From contig NZ_CP108476.1 in NCBI RefSeq assembly GCF_036226465.1, positions 1 to 64,000 of the forward strand: a DNA stretch of 64,000 nt, in the 5' to 3' direction. Every line of letters starts with the position of its first letter. Positions within the stretch are counted from its first letter, which is position 1. The DNA comes from Kitasatospora sp. NBC_01250 (GTDB lineage Bacteria > Actinomycetota > Actinomycetes > Streptomycetales > Streptomycetaceae). The position numbers and the translations under genes were made by a program. Below, in pieces: positions 25,687 to 34,903 of the stretch. The notes below the pieces were generated by a model that saw only the letters and a list, made by a program, of their open reading frames with translations, searched no databases and was not told the DNA's origin.

Positions 25687-25892
25687 TGAAGACTCCTGAT
25701 GCGCCCCCGGATCCGTCCCCTTCTCCAGGGTGGCCCTCGGGGCAGCGGGCTGCCACCGCGGCGGACCGCCCCGTCGTGGCGGGTGTCCCGGTGGCCTGGA
25801 CCGTGGGAGTCCGGACGAGGGACTGTCCTGGAGGATCCACCACCAGCCCACTCCGGGAGGCGCCCCGCCCGGGCGACGCCGGCGCGCGCGGA

Positions 25893-26393
25893 TCAGCTCC
25901 GGTCGTGGTCGCCGGTCGAACCGTCGATGAGCTCGCGCAGGATGTCCATGTGGCCCGCGTGGCGTGTGGTCTCCGTCGTCATGTGGATGAGCACCCAGCG
26001 CAACGAGACGGCCCTGCCGGAGTAGGACGTCCCCAGGTCCTCCAGGGCGAGCTCGGCGATGGTCCGGTCGGCGGCGGCCCGGGCGCGGGCGTAGAACCGC
26101 AGGATGTCCGCGGTGGACTCGTGCGGCTCCACCCGCATGTCGGACTCGTCCACCTCGAAATCGAAGGGCAAGGGCCCCGTCTCACGGCCGAACGTCTGAC
26201 AGAACCACCCGAGCTCGGCACCTCCCAGATGCTTGACCAGACCCAGCAGGTTCGTCCCCGAGGGGGTCATCGGCCGCCGCAGCTGCTCGTCGTCAAGGCC
26301 CTCCAGCTTCCACAGCACCACCTCACGATGCCGGTCCAGAGCGGCATACAGACTGTCCTTCTCATCACCGGTGAACGGCACACTCTTCGTCAT
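25893..26393 (-). CDS. DinB/DUF664-family protein
   Basis: This 166-residue protein is a four-helix bundle of the DinB/mycothiol-dependent-enzyme-like superfamily: LYAALDRHREVVLWKLEGL, then NLLGLVKHLGGAELGWF, and a late HMTTETTRHAGHMDILREL with the metal-type histidines. The start at 26393 is chosen because the protein homology begins at MTKSVPFTG. The longer upstream frame is low-complexity. Substrate unknown; these proteins often act in thiol-dependent detoxification. Confidence 0.85.
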   Translation of the reverse strand: MTKSVPFTGDEKDSLYAALDRHREVVLWKLEGLDDEQLRRPMTPSGTNLLGLVKHLGGAELGWFCQTFGRETGPLPFDFEVDESDMRVEPHESTADILRFYARARAAADRTIAELALEDLGTSYSGRAVSLRWVLIHMTTETTRHAGHMDILRELIDGSTGDHDRS

Positions 26394-26608
26394 GCGCGGA
26401 CCGTAGCAGCCGCCGGGCCACCCCGAGCCCGGGAGCCCCGACCTGCCGCCCCACGACACCCCGATCCCCCGTGACCCGCCCCTCCCCAGCGCACCCTTCG
26501 TACGGGCCACGCCGCGTCAGCCGGCCCCCGGGCCGGCGCCGGCCCCGCTCCGAAGCGGGGAGCCCTGCCGCGCGAGCCCGCCTCCGGACGCGAGGTGGCG
26601 GGGGCCAG

Positions 26609-26938
26609 CCCGGTCCATCCGGTGCGGCGCAGCCAGTCCTCGAAGGTCATCAGGCCGGGGTGCAGGCGGCGCAGGAGGCCGATGTCCCGGTCCCGGGTGT
26701 AGAGGTCACGGTCGGCGAAGAACCGGAACATCGCCGCGTAGTCGTGGCCGAAGTCGGGCACCGCGGAGCGCAGTTCCTCGTGCGGCACCGGGACGTAGGT
26801 GCTCGGGGTGCCCGTGACCCGGGCGAAGGTGGCGGCGATCTCGTCTCCGGTGAGGCTGTCGCCGATCACCGCCAGGTCTCGGGCGCCCCAGGCCTGCCAG
26901 TTGTCGAACATGGCTCTCGCCGAGCCGCCCGGGGACAT
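26609..26938 (-). pseudogene. C-terminal remnant of an NmrA-like NAD(P)-binding protein
   Basis: About 110 residues (DLAVIGDSLTGDEIAATFARV ... FEDWLRRTGW) match the C-terminal region of NmrA/HSCARG-type Rossmann proteins. The N-terminal GxxGxxG dinucleotide-binding half is absent upstream. Downstream the frame continues into meaningless Ala/Arg/Gly-rich sequence to 26390. It is a truncated gene next to the DinB gene. Confidence 0.65.
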
Positions 26939-27254
26939 CGGTGCTCACCATCGCGGCCAGGGGCAGCGACGGTCGGCCGTGGGCCCGTGACCGCGATGCT
27001 GCCGGCAGCTGGAACCCCCTGGCGCCCCGTGATGTGACCGACCGGTTGCCCACCGCCCGTTCCACCCTCCCGGTCACCGCCTCGTGGGGTGGCGACCGGG
27101 AGGATTCTCGAAGCCCGGCCAGGAACGCACCCGGCAGGACCGGGCGGGCCTGCTGCCCGGCGCCCGCCTGCCCCCGCCCGGCGACGGCTATGTGCCTCGG
27201 CCCCGAAGAAGGCACAATGATCATCGGTTCGGACGGTGGAGAGGGGCGCGGGCT
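26939..27254. other. 316-base region upstream of the SARP gene, no gene seen
   Basis: No coding-like frame is present. It should contain the promoter of the SARP regulator gene, but no clear -10/-35 pair stands out. Confidence 0.4.
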
Positions 27255-30200
27255 GTGCGCATCGGGGTGCTGGGTCCGCTTCAGGTCCTGTGCGGTACGC
27301 ACGGCCAGGCGATCGAGGTCGGCGGAGCCCGGCTGCGTGCACTGCTGATCCGGCTCGCACTCGACCCGGGGCGGCTGGTGCTCGGCGACCGGCTGGTCGA
27401 GGACCTCTGGGAGCAGCGGCCGCCGGCCGACCCCGCAGGGGCACTGCAGTCCCTGGTCTCCCGACTGCGGCGCGTCCTGGACGCCGACCCGCAGACCGGC
27501 CGGGCGGCGATCGGTTCGCACCCTCTGGGCTACCGGCTCGACCTCCCACCGGAATGCGTGGATGCCTGGACGTTCGAGCGGGAGGTGACGCACGGGCGCA
27601 CCGCGCTCGAGGCCGGGGAATTCGCACGGGCCGCACAGGTGCTCCACGCAGCGCTCTCGCTCTGGCGCGGGGACCCGCTAGCGGATGCCGGCGGCGCGGG
27701 GTTCACCCTGGGCCCGGTGGCCCGGCTGCACGAGATGCGGCTGGCCGCGGTCGAGGACCGGGCGGATGCCGTACTCGCGTCGGCCGGGTCGCCGGGCCCG
27801 GACGCCGGCGAGGCCGCAACGATGCCCGGGCTGATCGCCGAGTTGACCGAGCTGCGCGCGGCCCATCCGCTACGGGAGCGGCTGGCGGTGCGACTGATGC
27901 GGGCGCTGCACGCGGACGGGCAGCGGGCCGCCGCGCTGGCGGTCCACGACCGCACCCGTCGCGAGCTCGCGGAGCAGCTCGGCACGGACCCGGGTCCTGA
28001 GTTGCGTGATGTCCACCTGGGCGTGCTGCGCGGCCTGCTGACGAACAGCAGGGGGCACAGCGGCGCCCCGGCCGCGGACGGTCGCCCCGCCCGCCGGCCG
28101 GAGGCGGGCGGCGGGCGGACCGACCCCCCGACCCGGCTGCCGGCCCGGTTGACCAGCTTCGTCGGCCGGGAGGAGGAGGTGCGCGAGGTCCGGCGACTGC
28201 TCGGCGAGCACCGGCTGGTCACCCTGACGGGACCGGGCGGCGTGGGCAAGACCAGGCTTGCCCTGGAGGCCCTGGAGGCCCTGGAGGCCAAGGAGGCCAA
28301 GGAGGCAGGTGGGACGGGTATCCGCGGCGGGGTGCGGGTGGCCGACCTGGCGTCCGTCACCGGGCCCGGTGGACTCGCGGCGGCGGTGCTGAGCGCAGTC
28401 TGCCGCCCGGCGGCCGGAGTGCTGGCCGGCGGGCTGGCGGCCGCGGACAGCGCGGGGGACCCGCTCGAACGGATCGTCCAAGCCCTGACGGCAGGCCCGG
28501 TCCTGCTGCTGGACAACTGCGAGCACGTGGTGGAGGAGGCCGCCGGCTTCGTCCAGCGGCTGCTGAGCGCCGCGCCGCGGGTCCGGGTGCTGGCCACCAG
28601 CCGGGAGCCGCTGGGCGTCATCGGAGAGGCGCTGTGCCACGTTCGCCCGCTCTCCGTCCCCGGGCCCGACGCCGGGCCCGAGAAGGCCGGTACCCATGCC
28701 GCCGTGATCCTGTTCGCCGACCGTGCGTCGGCCGTCAGCCCCGGCTTCGTGATCGATCACGAGAGCGCTCGGCACGTGGTGAGGCTCTGCCGTGAACTGG
28801 ACGGCCTTCCGCTCGCCATCGAGCTGGCGGCGGCCCGGCTGCGTTCGCTGACCACCGCGCAGCTGGCGGACCGGCTCGACGACCGCCTGCGGCTGCTCGC
28901 CCAGGGCACTCGCACCGCGCTCCCCAGGCACCGTACGCTGCGCGCCGTCATCGACTGGAGCTGGGCGCTGCTGACGCCGGACGAGCAGGTGCTGCTACGG
29001 CGGCTGTCCGTGTTCTCGGGCGGGGCGGGGCCCGGCGAGGTGCACCGGGTGTGCGCGCGGCACTGGCCGCAGGACGGCCGCCCTGACGAGGCCGCGGTGC
29101 AGGACCTGCTGGCCGCGCTGGTGGACAAGTCGCTGGTGGTGGTCACGGCCGACGGCGCGGGCCTGATCGGTACGGGTACCACGGGCACGGCCGCGGCCAC
29201 GGGCCGAGGCACGGCCGCGGGCCCAGGCACAGCCGCGGGCCCAGGCACGGGCACGGGCACGGGCACGGGCACGGGCACGGCGGGCGACGTGCGGTACCGG
29301 CTGCTGGAAACGGTTCGTGAGTACGCCGCCGACCGGCTCGCGGAGGCCGGCGAGGACGGGAGCGCCGGGCAGGCGCACACCGACTGCTTCCTCGAGCTCG
29401 CCGAGGCCGCCGAGCCCCGGCTGCGCACTGCGGACCAACTGGCCCGGCTCGCCCGGCTCGACGCCGAACAGGGCAACCTGGACGCCGCGCTGGGCCGCGC
29501 GATGCGCGCGGCCGCCGCTGCAGGGGCCGGGGCCGGGAACGGGATCGGGATCGGGGCGGCCGAGCGGGCGCTGCGGCTGACCGCGGCGCTGGTATGGCCG
29601 TGGCTGATGCGTGGTCAGGGACATCGTGCCGGGGAACGGGCGGCCGAGGCCCTGCGCGCCTGCGGGTACACGCCGCCGCCCGGTTCCGAGCGAGCCCACG
29701 CGATCTGCGTGATCGTCGCACAGCTCACCCTGCCGTCGCGCGATGACGGCAGCGACACCGGTGGCCGAGTCGATGGCGGCGACGCCGGCGGCACCGGGGC
29801 CGATGCGGCACGGGCTTTCGGGCAGGCGCTGGTGGCGGCGCAGCGGTTCGAGCACCCCGTCGCGCTGGGTGCGGCCCTCTTCCTCGCGGCGAGCGGCCCA
29901 CCGAACGAGGTGGCCGAGGCGGCCCGGCGGTTCTGCACGCACCGCGACCCGTGGACCGCGGCCCTCGCGCACCTGGTCCTCGGCCGGATCGAGCTCAGTG
30001 GTGGCCGGATCGAGCGGGCCGAGCGCTGCCTGCGGAGCTCGCTGCTGAGGTTCCGCGGCATCGGTGACCGGTGGGGTCTGGCGCTGGCGCTGGTCACGCT
30101 GGCCGGCCTGCTGTCCGTCACCGGGGAGGCGGCCGAGGCGATGGCGGCACTGGAGGAGGCCCGTGGCCACGACGCGGCGGCCGGTGGCTTGGGGGACTCC

Positions 30201-30815
30201 CCCGTGCTGCTGGTCTTGTCGGGACAACTCCGTGCGCGCGGCGGAGACTTGTCCGGAGCACGGGCCGACCTGGAACAGGCGCGTGAGGTCGCTACGGGCC
30301 GACGGGACACGCAGCTGCTGCTGGCATCGCAGTATGCGATCGGTGAACTCGCCCGGCGTGCGGGTGACTTCGAGGATGCACTGAAGTGCCAGCAGGCGGC
30401 CGTGGAATCACTGCCGCAGTTGACCGCCGTCGGGACCGGCGCTGCGCAGCAGGTCCAGCTCTCGGCGCTGCTGCACACCAGCCTGGGGCGGATCCGGCTG
30501 CGGCGGGACGGCCCGCACCAGGCCCTCCGGTGGCACCTGCGGGCCCTGGAACTGGCTGCCGACTGTGACGACCACCCGGTCAGGGCCACGGCCTTGGAGG
30601 GGTTCGCCGAGTACTGCCTGGCGCGCGGCGAGGCCGAGCGGGCGGTGGCGGCACTCGGGGCCGCGCACGCACTGCGCGGGACGCACGACGCGGGTGACCC
30701 TGAGCTGCGGAGGCTGTTGGACGGCTGTGCCGCGGCGCTGGACGCGACCGCCTACACCGCCGCCTGGAACCGGGGCCGTGCACTGCCCCGGCCCGAGTCG
30801 CTCGCCGCCGGGTGA
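27255..30815 (+). CDS. AfsR/SARP-family regulator with NB-ARC and TPR regions
   Basis: This 1186-residue regulator has an N-terminal OmpR-like winged helix (MRIGVLGPLQV through about residue 95), a BTAD domain (about 96-260), a linker, and an NB-ARC/STAND ATPase starting at FVGREEEVREVRRLL with Walker A GPGGVGKT (about 324). The C-terminal 500 residues are helical with TPR-like repeats. The GTG at 27255 follows GGAGAGGGG and begins the recognisable domain; the longer upstream frame is non-coding. SARPs of this class activate secondary-metabolite genes by binding direct repeats, with the STAND module acting as a switch. No biosynthetic cluster is visible next to it. The ATPase region carries two expanded low-complexity tracts. 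Confidence 0.92.
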   Translation: MRIGVLGPLQVLCGTHGQAIEVGGARLRALLIRLALDPGRLVLGDRLVEDLWEQRPPADPAGALQSLVSRLRRVLDADPQTGRAAIGSHPLGYRLDLPPECVDAWTFEREVTHGRTALEAGEFARAAQVLHAALSLWRGDPLADAGGAGFTLGPVARLHEMRLAAVEDRADAVLASAGSPGPDAGEAATMPGLIAELTELRAAHPLRERLAVRLMRALHADGQRAAALAVHDRTRRELAEQLGTDPGPELRDVHLGVLRGLLTNSRGHSGAPAADGRPARRPEAGGGRTDPPTRLPARLTSFVGREEEVREVRRLLGEHRLVTLTGPGGVGKTRLALEALEALEAKEAKEAGGTGIRGGVRVADLASVTGPGGLAAAVLSAVCRPAAGVLAGGLAAADSAGDPLERIVQALTAGPVLLLDNCEHVVEEAAGFVQRLLSAAPRVRVLATSREPLGVIGEALCHVRPLSVPGPDAGPEKAGTHAAVILFADRASAVSPGFVIDHESARHVVRLCRELDGLPLAIELAAARLRSLTTAQLADRLDDRLRLLAQGTRTALPRHRTLRAVIDWSWALLTPDEQVLLRRLSVFSGGAGPGEVHRVCARHWPQDGRPDEAAVQDLLAALVDKSLVVVTADGAGLIGTGTTGTAAATGRGTAAGPGTAAGPGTGTGTGTGTGTAGDVRYRLLETVREYAADRLAEAGEDGSAGQAHTDCFLELAEAAEPRLRTADQLARLARLDAEQGNLDAALGRAMRAAAAAGAGAGNGIGIGAAERALRLTAALVWPWLMRGQGHRAGERAAEALRACGYTPPPGSERAHAICVIVAQLTLPSRDDGSDTGGRVDGGDAGGTGADAARAFGQALVAAQRFEHPVALGAALFLAASGPPNEVAEAARRFCTHRDPWTAALAHLVLGRIELSGGRIERAERCLRSSLLRFRGIGDRWGLALALVTLAGLLSVTGEAAEAMAALEEARGHDAAAGGLGDSPVLLVLSGQLRARGGDLSGARADLEQAREVATGRRDTQLLLASQYAIGELARRAGDFEDALKCQQAAVESLPQLTAVGTGAAQQVQLSALLHTSLGRIRLRRDGPHQALRWHLRALELAADCDDHPVRATALEGFAEYCLARGEAERAVAALGAAHALRGTHDAGDPELRRLLDGCAAALDATAYTAAWNRGRALPRPESLAAG
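28263..28307 (+). repeat. In-frame 9-base tandem repeat in the SARP gene
   Basis: Five 9-base units (three CTGGAGGCC, then AAGGAGGCC and AAGGAGGCA) encode LEALEALEAKEAKEA just after the Walker A helix. The repeat lengthens a helix in the nucleotide-binding domain, and its copy number could vary by slippage without changing frame. Confidence 0.8.
29244..29279 (+). repeat. In-frame GGCACG hexanucleotide microsatellite in the SARP gene
   Basis: Six consecutive GGCACG units, preceded by degenerate relatives from about 29173, encode an alternating Gly-Thr/Gly-Thr-Ala linker in the middle of the protein. Being a multiple of three, unit gain or loss would alter linker length only. Confidence 0.85.
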
Positions 30816-30855
30816 ACGCCCGGCGGAGGAGCGCCCCGGGGTTGCGGGACACCGG

Positions 30856-32637
30856 TCAGTGGGCGGCGGCGAAGGGCTGCTGGTCCGGCCGGCAGACCGT
30901 GCCGGGCGGGGGCAGGGTGCCGTCGACGAGGTAGTCGACCTCGTGCGCGACGGCACAACTGCTGGGATTGGTGAGGACGGTGTGGCCGTAGCCGTCGACG
31001 GTGAGCAGGCGTGCGTGCGCCAGGGACTGGGACATGACCCGCGAGCCCTGGTAGGGCCAGGCCGGATCCCCGGTGTTGGCGACGACCAGGACCGAGTGGG
31101 CGGTCGGGCGGTTCCACGGGCCGTCGTAGCGGTCGGGGTCGGTGACCGGCCAGGTGGCGCAGGGCTCCGTCGCCCAGGCGAAGTACCGGCCGATGCCACC
31201 GGACCTGGCCTCGGCGAGCGCGGCCTGCGCAGGGTAGCCGGAGGCGGCGCGCGGGTTGGCGCTGTCCGCACACATCACTCCGAGGGCCTGCTCCTGCCCC
31301 TGGTAGGGCTCGGACACCACTGCGGGCGCGGCGCCGTCACCCTCACCGGCACCTGCACCGCTGTCAGCAGCGGCCGGGGCAGCGGCGGGAGCAGGAGTGG
31401 CGGAGGCAGCGCCGGCGGAAGCCGTCCAGAGCTGCTGGAGCTGCCCTGCGAGCCCGGCCCAGCCGGACGCCAGACCGCCCGGCAGCGCAACCGCCGTGTA
31501 GAGCTGGAACTGTGTGCTCTCCAGCGTGGACGCGTAGGTGAAGGTGGCCGTCAGAGGCGGGTGTCCGAGGACGGCCGGCCGCTGCCGCAGTCGCTGGAGC
31601 AGGGTGGCGAACTTGGCGCGGGTCGCGGCCGCGTCGCCGGCGGAGAAGGCACAGGCCTGCGGGCCGGCCTCGCCGCACTGGTCGAGGAAGGCGTTCAGGG
31701 TGCGCTCCGCGGCCACGTCGGTTCCGACCCGTAGGAAGGAGCCCAACCGGTCCGCCTGACCGCCGCGGCCGGTGGACCAGGCCACCGGGTCCATGGCACT
31801 GTCCAGGACCATCGAGCGGACCTGGCCGGGGAACAGGTTGGCGTAGGTGGCGCCGAGGTAGCTGCCGTAGGAGGTGCCGTAGTAGGTGAGCTGGGCGTCC
31901 CCCACAGCGCGGCGCAGTAGGTCCATGTCCCGGGCAACGTTCGCCGTCGACAGGTGCGGTAGCAGGTCAGGGTTGGTCCGAAGGCACTCCTGGCCCAGGC
32001 GTGCGTAGGCGTCCGTCCAGGTCTGCTCCTCCTGCGGACCCACCGGAAAGCCCGTCGGAACGTCGGCGAGGAACTTCTGCTCGGCGGTGCCGTCGGCGAA
32101 GCAGCGCGTCAGGGTGCTCGCGCCGATGCCCCTCGGATCGAAGCTGACGAGATCGAACCGGGCGCGCACCTGCTCGGGGAAGAGCGTGAGGACAGCGGGC
32201 AGTGCCTGGGTGCCCGGGACACCGGGGCCGCCCGGGTTGTAGAACAGCGACCCGATCCGGTGCGCCGGGTCGGTCGCCGGATGCTTGATGACCGCGACGT
32301 CGATCGTGGCGCCGTGCGGTGCCCGGTAGTCCAGCGGCACCCGAGCGGTGGAGCATTCGAAGCCCGCGCCGCACGCCTGCCAGTCGAGCCGGGGCACCGG
32401 CGCCCCGGCCGTCGAGACCGCCGCGGCCGTCCCGGCGGACGGCAGCGCGGTCGCGGCTCCGGCGGAGGCCGGCAGGGCCGCTGCGACCAGTACGGCAACG
32501 ACCACGGCGGCGCGGCCGCTGCGCCGGGCCGTGGCGGTGTGCTGCGCCCGGACGGTTGTGCGGGATGCGGAGGGCGACAAGGGCAGCGGGCGGCGCAGGC
32601 GTGCGGCCGGGCTTCCGGGCGGGAGTACGGGAATCAT
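30856..32637 (-). CDS. Secreted alpha/beta hydrolase, S33/tripeptidyl-aminopeptidase type
   Basis: This 593-residue protein has an N-terminal basic region and hydrophobic segment (VVVAVLVAAALPASAGA, about 45-62) acting as a signal peptide. The hydrolase core shows the oxyanion region YNPGGPGVPG, the nucleophile elbow GTSYGS (Ser256), and late Asp and His in NTGDPAWPY and DGYGHTVL. It matches the SlpD/SlpE/TAP-type exopeptidases of streptomycetes that release N-terminal di- or tripeptides outside the cell. An Ala/Pro-rich insert lies at about 410-440. The hydrophobic signal is unusually far from the ATG, so the true start may be a later one. Confidence 0.88.
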   Translation of the reverse strand: MIPVLPPGSPAARLRRPLPLSPSASRTTVRAQHTATARRSGRAAVVVAVLVAAALPASAGAATALPSAGTAAAVSTAGAPVPRLDWQACGAGFECSTARVPLDYRAPHGATIDVAVIKHPATDPAHRIGSLFYNPGGPGVPGTQALPAVLTLFPEQVRARFDLVSFDPRGIGASTLTRCFADGTAEQKFLADVPTGFPVGPQEEQTWTDAYARLGQECLRTNPDLLPHLSTANVARDMDLLRRAVGDAQLTYYGTSYGSYLGATYANLFPGQVRSMVLDSAMDPVAWSTGRGGQADRLGSFLRVGTDVAAERTLNAFLDQCGEAGPQACAFSAGDAAATRAKFATLLQRLRQRPAVLGHPPLTATFTYASTLESTQFQLYTAVALPGGLASGWAGLAGQLQQLWTASAGAASATPAPAAAPAAADSGAGAGEGDGAAPAVVSEPYQGQEQALGVMCADSANPRAASGYPAQAALAEARSGGIGRYFAWATEPCATWPVTDPDRYDGPWNRPTAHSVLVVANTGDPAWPYQGSRVMSQSLAHARLLTVDGYGHTVLTNPSSCAVAHEVDYLVDGTLPPPGTVCRPDQQPFAAAH

Positions 32638-32787
32638 CAGTGCCTTCTCGGTGTCTCAGCCGGGACGGCCGTGGCGTCGTTGGCCACACCTCGCCGTTCC
32701 CGTGCGGCACACCCTCGCCCGACCCGCTGCCGGGCCGCTGTCAGCCCGCTGGCAAAAGCACCGCCGCGGCCCGGTCGGGCCCGGCCC

Positions 32788-32994
32788 GACCGCTTCGACG
32801 ACGACCTCGCGGGTGAGTCCACGAGGATCAAGAACCGACTGCGCGGCCTGCTCACCCAGACCGGCCGTGTCCTGGCAGACCTGGCCGGCGGCCACGCGGA
32901 CCGCACCTGGGACAAAGCGGATGCGCGAGCCGATCCGCCCGACGTCCTCATCCGACCCGAGAACCCCACCGACCAGCCGAGCAAACCGCTCTGA
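32788..32994 (+). pseudogene. IS110-family transposase fragment
   Basis: DRFDDDLAGESTRIKNRLRGLLTQ matches the central helical region of IS110-type transposases. Both the N-terminal DEDD catalytic part and the C-terminal domain are absent, and the sequence after GLLTQ no longer resembles the family. A decayed insertion element. Confidence 0.6.
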
Positions 32995-33021
32995 TCCGCC
33001 AAACCGGGGTTGCTACCGAGA

Positions 33022-33048
33022 GTGCCTGGCCGCGTGAAGGCCAGGCAC
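33022..33048 (-). terminator. Hairpin downstream of the methyltransferase gene
   Basis: A perfect 10-base inverted repeat (33022-33031 with 33039-33048) with a seven-base loop lies 18 bases beyond the stop of the minus-strand methyltransferase gene. A likely intrinsic terminator. Confidence 0.65.
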
Positions 33049-33065
33049 CGGGCCATCGGCCCCGG

Positions 33066-33758
33066 CTACAGCTGTGTTCGGACCGTGTGACGACCCGCCT
33101 GCGGTTCGCTACTGCGAGGCGGGCGGCGCGCGAAAAGGAGCGCCCCCGGTGTGCTCTCGTCGGGGTCGGTCAGCATATGGGCCTCAACCGTAAACCCGGC
33201 ATCGCGTAGCCAGGCCGCCACTTGGTCAGGTTGGCGGCGGCGGACGTGGACCTTCATCGGGTGACCGCCGTAGCCCTGCGTCTTCAGCCGCGACTCGGTG
33301 CCGACGTGAAAGCCGAGCAGCAGCGGTCCGCCGGGACGCAACACCCGCCGGAAGTGACCGAAGACCGCGGGGACCGCATCGTCGGGGATGTGAATCAGCG
33401 ACCAAAAGGCGAGCAAGCCGGCGACCGACTCGTCGGCAAGATCGAGGTCTGTCATCGAGCCCACCTCGAACCGCAGGCCGGGATGGTCACGCCGGGCCAC
33501 GTCGATCATCGCGGGTGAAAGGTCGATACCAAAGGCGTCGAGACTCAACTCGTCCAGGTGGGCGGTGATGTGTCCCGGGCCGCAACCCACGTCCGCCACT
33601 GGTCCGCCTCCGGTGGCGTGCACCAGGTCGGCGAACAACGCCAGAGCCGCTCGAAGGTACGGCGCCCCAGCCAGAGCGTCGCGAATGTAGTCGGCATAGC
33701 TGACTGCGACGGTGTCGTAGGAGGTCCGGGTGTCTGCCAACCAGCCGTCCGCGTTCAT
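33066..33758 (-). CDS. Class I SAM-dependent methyltransferase
   Basis: This 230-residue methyltransferase has motif I VADVGCGPGHITAHL, an acidic end of strand 2 (GIDLSPAMIDVARR), and motif FWSLIHIPDD preceding LRPGGPLLLGFH. The ATG at 33758 is preferred; an in-frame upstream start at 33809 would add 17 residues. It belongs to the UbiE/Methyltransf_11-25 group. The substrate cannot be predicted, and there are no metabolic neighbours. Confidence 0.87.
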   Translation of the reverse strand: MNADGWLADTRTSYDTVAVSYADYIRDALAGAPYLRAALALFADLVHATGGGPVADVGCGPGHITAHLDELSLDAFGIDLSPAMIDVARRDHPGLRFEVGSMTDLDLADESVAGLLAFWSLIHIPDDAVPAVFGHFRRVLRPGGPLLLGFHVGTESRLKTQGYGGHPMKVHVRRRQPDQVAAWLRDAGFTVEAHMLTDPDESTPGALLFARRPPRSSEPQAGRHTVRTQL

Positions 33759-33881
33759 GCCCGCCACAGTAGTCCAGTGATCAAGTTCCGTGCACAGCTG
33801 GCGGCTCACTATTGAGGTTCTGGGTCACTTCTGGTGCAGGGCTGACGGAGGGTCACCGTCGCGGGGTTGGCGGCAAGCGGG

Positions 33882-34070
33882 TCAGCGGGCGAGGAGATTG
33901 CGCTTGCGCAGGAGGTCCACACCGGCCCGGCCGAACATCTGCCGCTTCAGCATCTTGATCCGGTTCACCTGTCCCTCCACCGCCCCCGAACTGAACGGCG
34001 ACGTCAACCCCGCCGTCACCGCCCCAAGATCAGACCTGACCCCCACCACAAACGACTGCAACCTCTTGCG
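33882..34070 (-). pseudogene. ISL3-family transposase C-terminal fragment
   Basis: About 60 residues, including SSGAVEGQVNRIKMLKRQMFGRAG and ending LLRKRNLLAR, match the C-terminal catalytic end of ISL3 transposases (the E of VEG is the last DDE residue). The rest of the gene is missing. A fragment of an ISL3 N-terminus follows at 34127 in the opposite orientation. Confidence 0.75.
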
Positions 34071-34126
34071 ATCACTTTCGGTCCCCGGCTGACGGGGCAT
34101 CCCCGCTGCTGTGACGATCAACCGCC

Positions 34127-34400
34127 ATGAGCGACATGGAGGACGTGCTGTTCCCTGACCGGGCCGGCCTGTTGGTGCAGGACGTCGATCTCGTCGGGGG
34201 CGAAGTGCGGGTGGTGGCACGGGCCCGTGCGACCGGGGCGCGATGTCCGACCTGCGGCGCGCTGACGCTGCGGGTCCACAGCGGCTACGAACGTCAACTC
34301 ACCGACTCGGCGGTGGGTGGCCGCCGCGTCGTCGTGCAGCTGCGCGTCCGGCGGTTCCGCTGTGCGACGGCCGGGTGCCCGCGCACGCAGGAGGCGCCTC
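34127..34400 (+). pseudogene. ISL3-family transposase N-terminal fragment
   Basis: From the ATG at 34127 the frame gives an ISL3 zinc-finger N-terminus: ARCPTCGALTLRVHSGYERQL, then VVVQLRVRRFRCATAGCPR. The frame then degenerates and runs open into the VOC gene. It points away from the C-terminal fragment at 33882-34070, so the two pieces are not one simply deleted copy. Confidence 0.75.
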
Positions 34401-34549
34401 GCCCGGGCCGCGGTCGATGTTCACGAGAACGGGAGGCACCTCTCTTGGCCAGTGAACCCAGCCATGCGAGGCGAACGCGCTGGGGCTGCTGGGGTGGGAA
34501 GAGTGGCCGCTTCGCGGGGTGGGTCGCCGGTCCGCCTATGCTCAGGGCC

Positions 34550-34903
34550 ATGGCACTGGAATGGGAACAGATCATCGTCGACTGCGCCGACCCCGTCGCT
34601 CTCGGGCACTGGTGGGCCGAGGCTCTCGGCTGGGTCGTGGTCGACGAATCCGAGGAGACCATCGAGATCCGGCCCGAGCCGGACCGGATGCCGGGCCTGC
34701 TCTTCGTACCCGTCCCCGAGGGCAAGACGTCGAAGAACAGGCTCCACCCCGACTTCCGCCCCGACGACCAGGAGGCCGAGGTCGCCCGGCTGCTCTCCCT
34801 CGGCGCCCGGCGCGCCGACACCGCACAGGACGGGCAGCACTGGGTGACCCTCCTCGACCCGGAGGGCAACGAGTTCTGCATCCTGAGTGGGCGCAAGAGC
34901 TGA
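34550..34903 (+). CDS. VOC-superfamily (glyoxalase/bleomycin-resistance-like) protein
   Basis: This 117-residue protein starts ALEWEQIIVDCADPVALGHWWAEALGW and ends HWVTLLDPEGNEFCIL, the paired beta-alpha-beta-beta-beta pattern of the VOC fold. It could be an antibiotic-binding or small-molecule-isomerising protein. The ATG at 34550 is chosen; another ATG lies four codons upstream. The open frame continues upstream into the ISL3 fragment but has no protein-like content in between. Confidence 0.82.
   Translation: MALEWEQIIVDCADPVALGHWWAEALGWVVVDESEETIEIRPEPDRMPGLLFVPVPEGKTSKNRLHPDFRPDDQEAEVARLLSLGARRADTAQDGQHWVTLLDPEGNEFCILSGRKS

Noticed and set aside
28995..30227. 410-codon minus-strand frame inside the SARP gene
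   Set aside because: Antisense to TPR and ATPase coding sequence, with no family resemblance; it is compositional.
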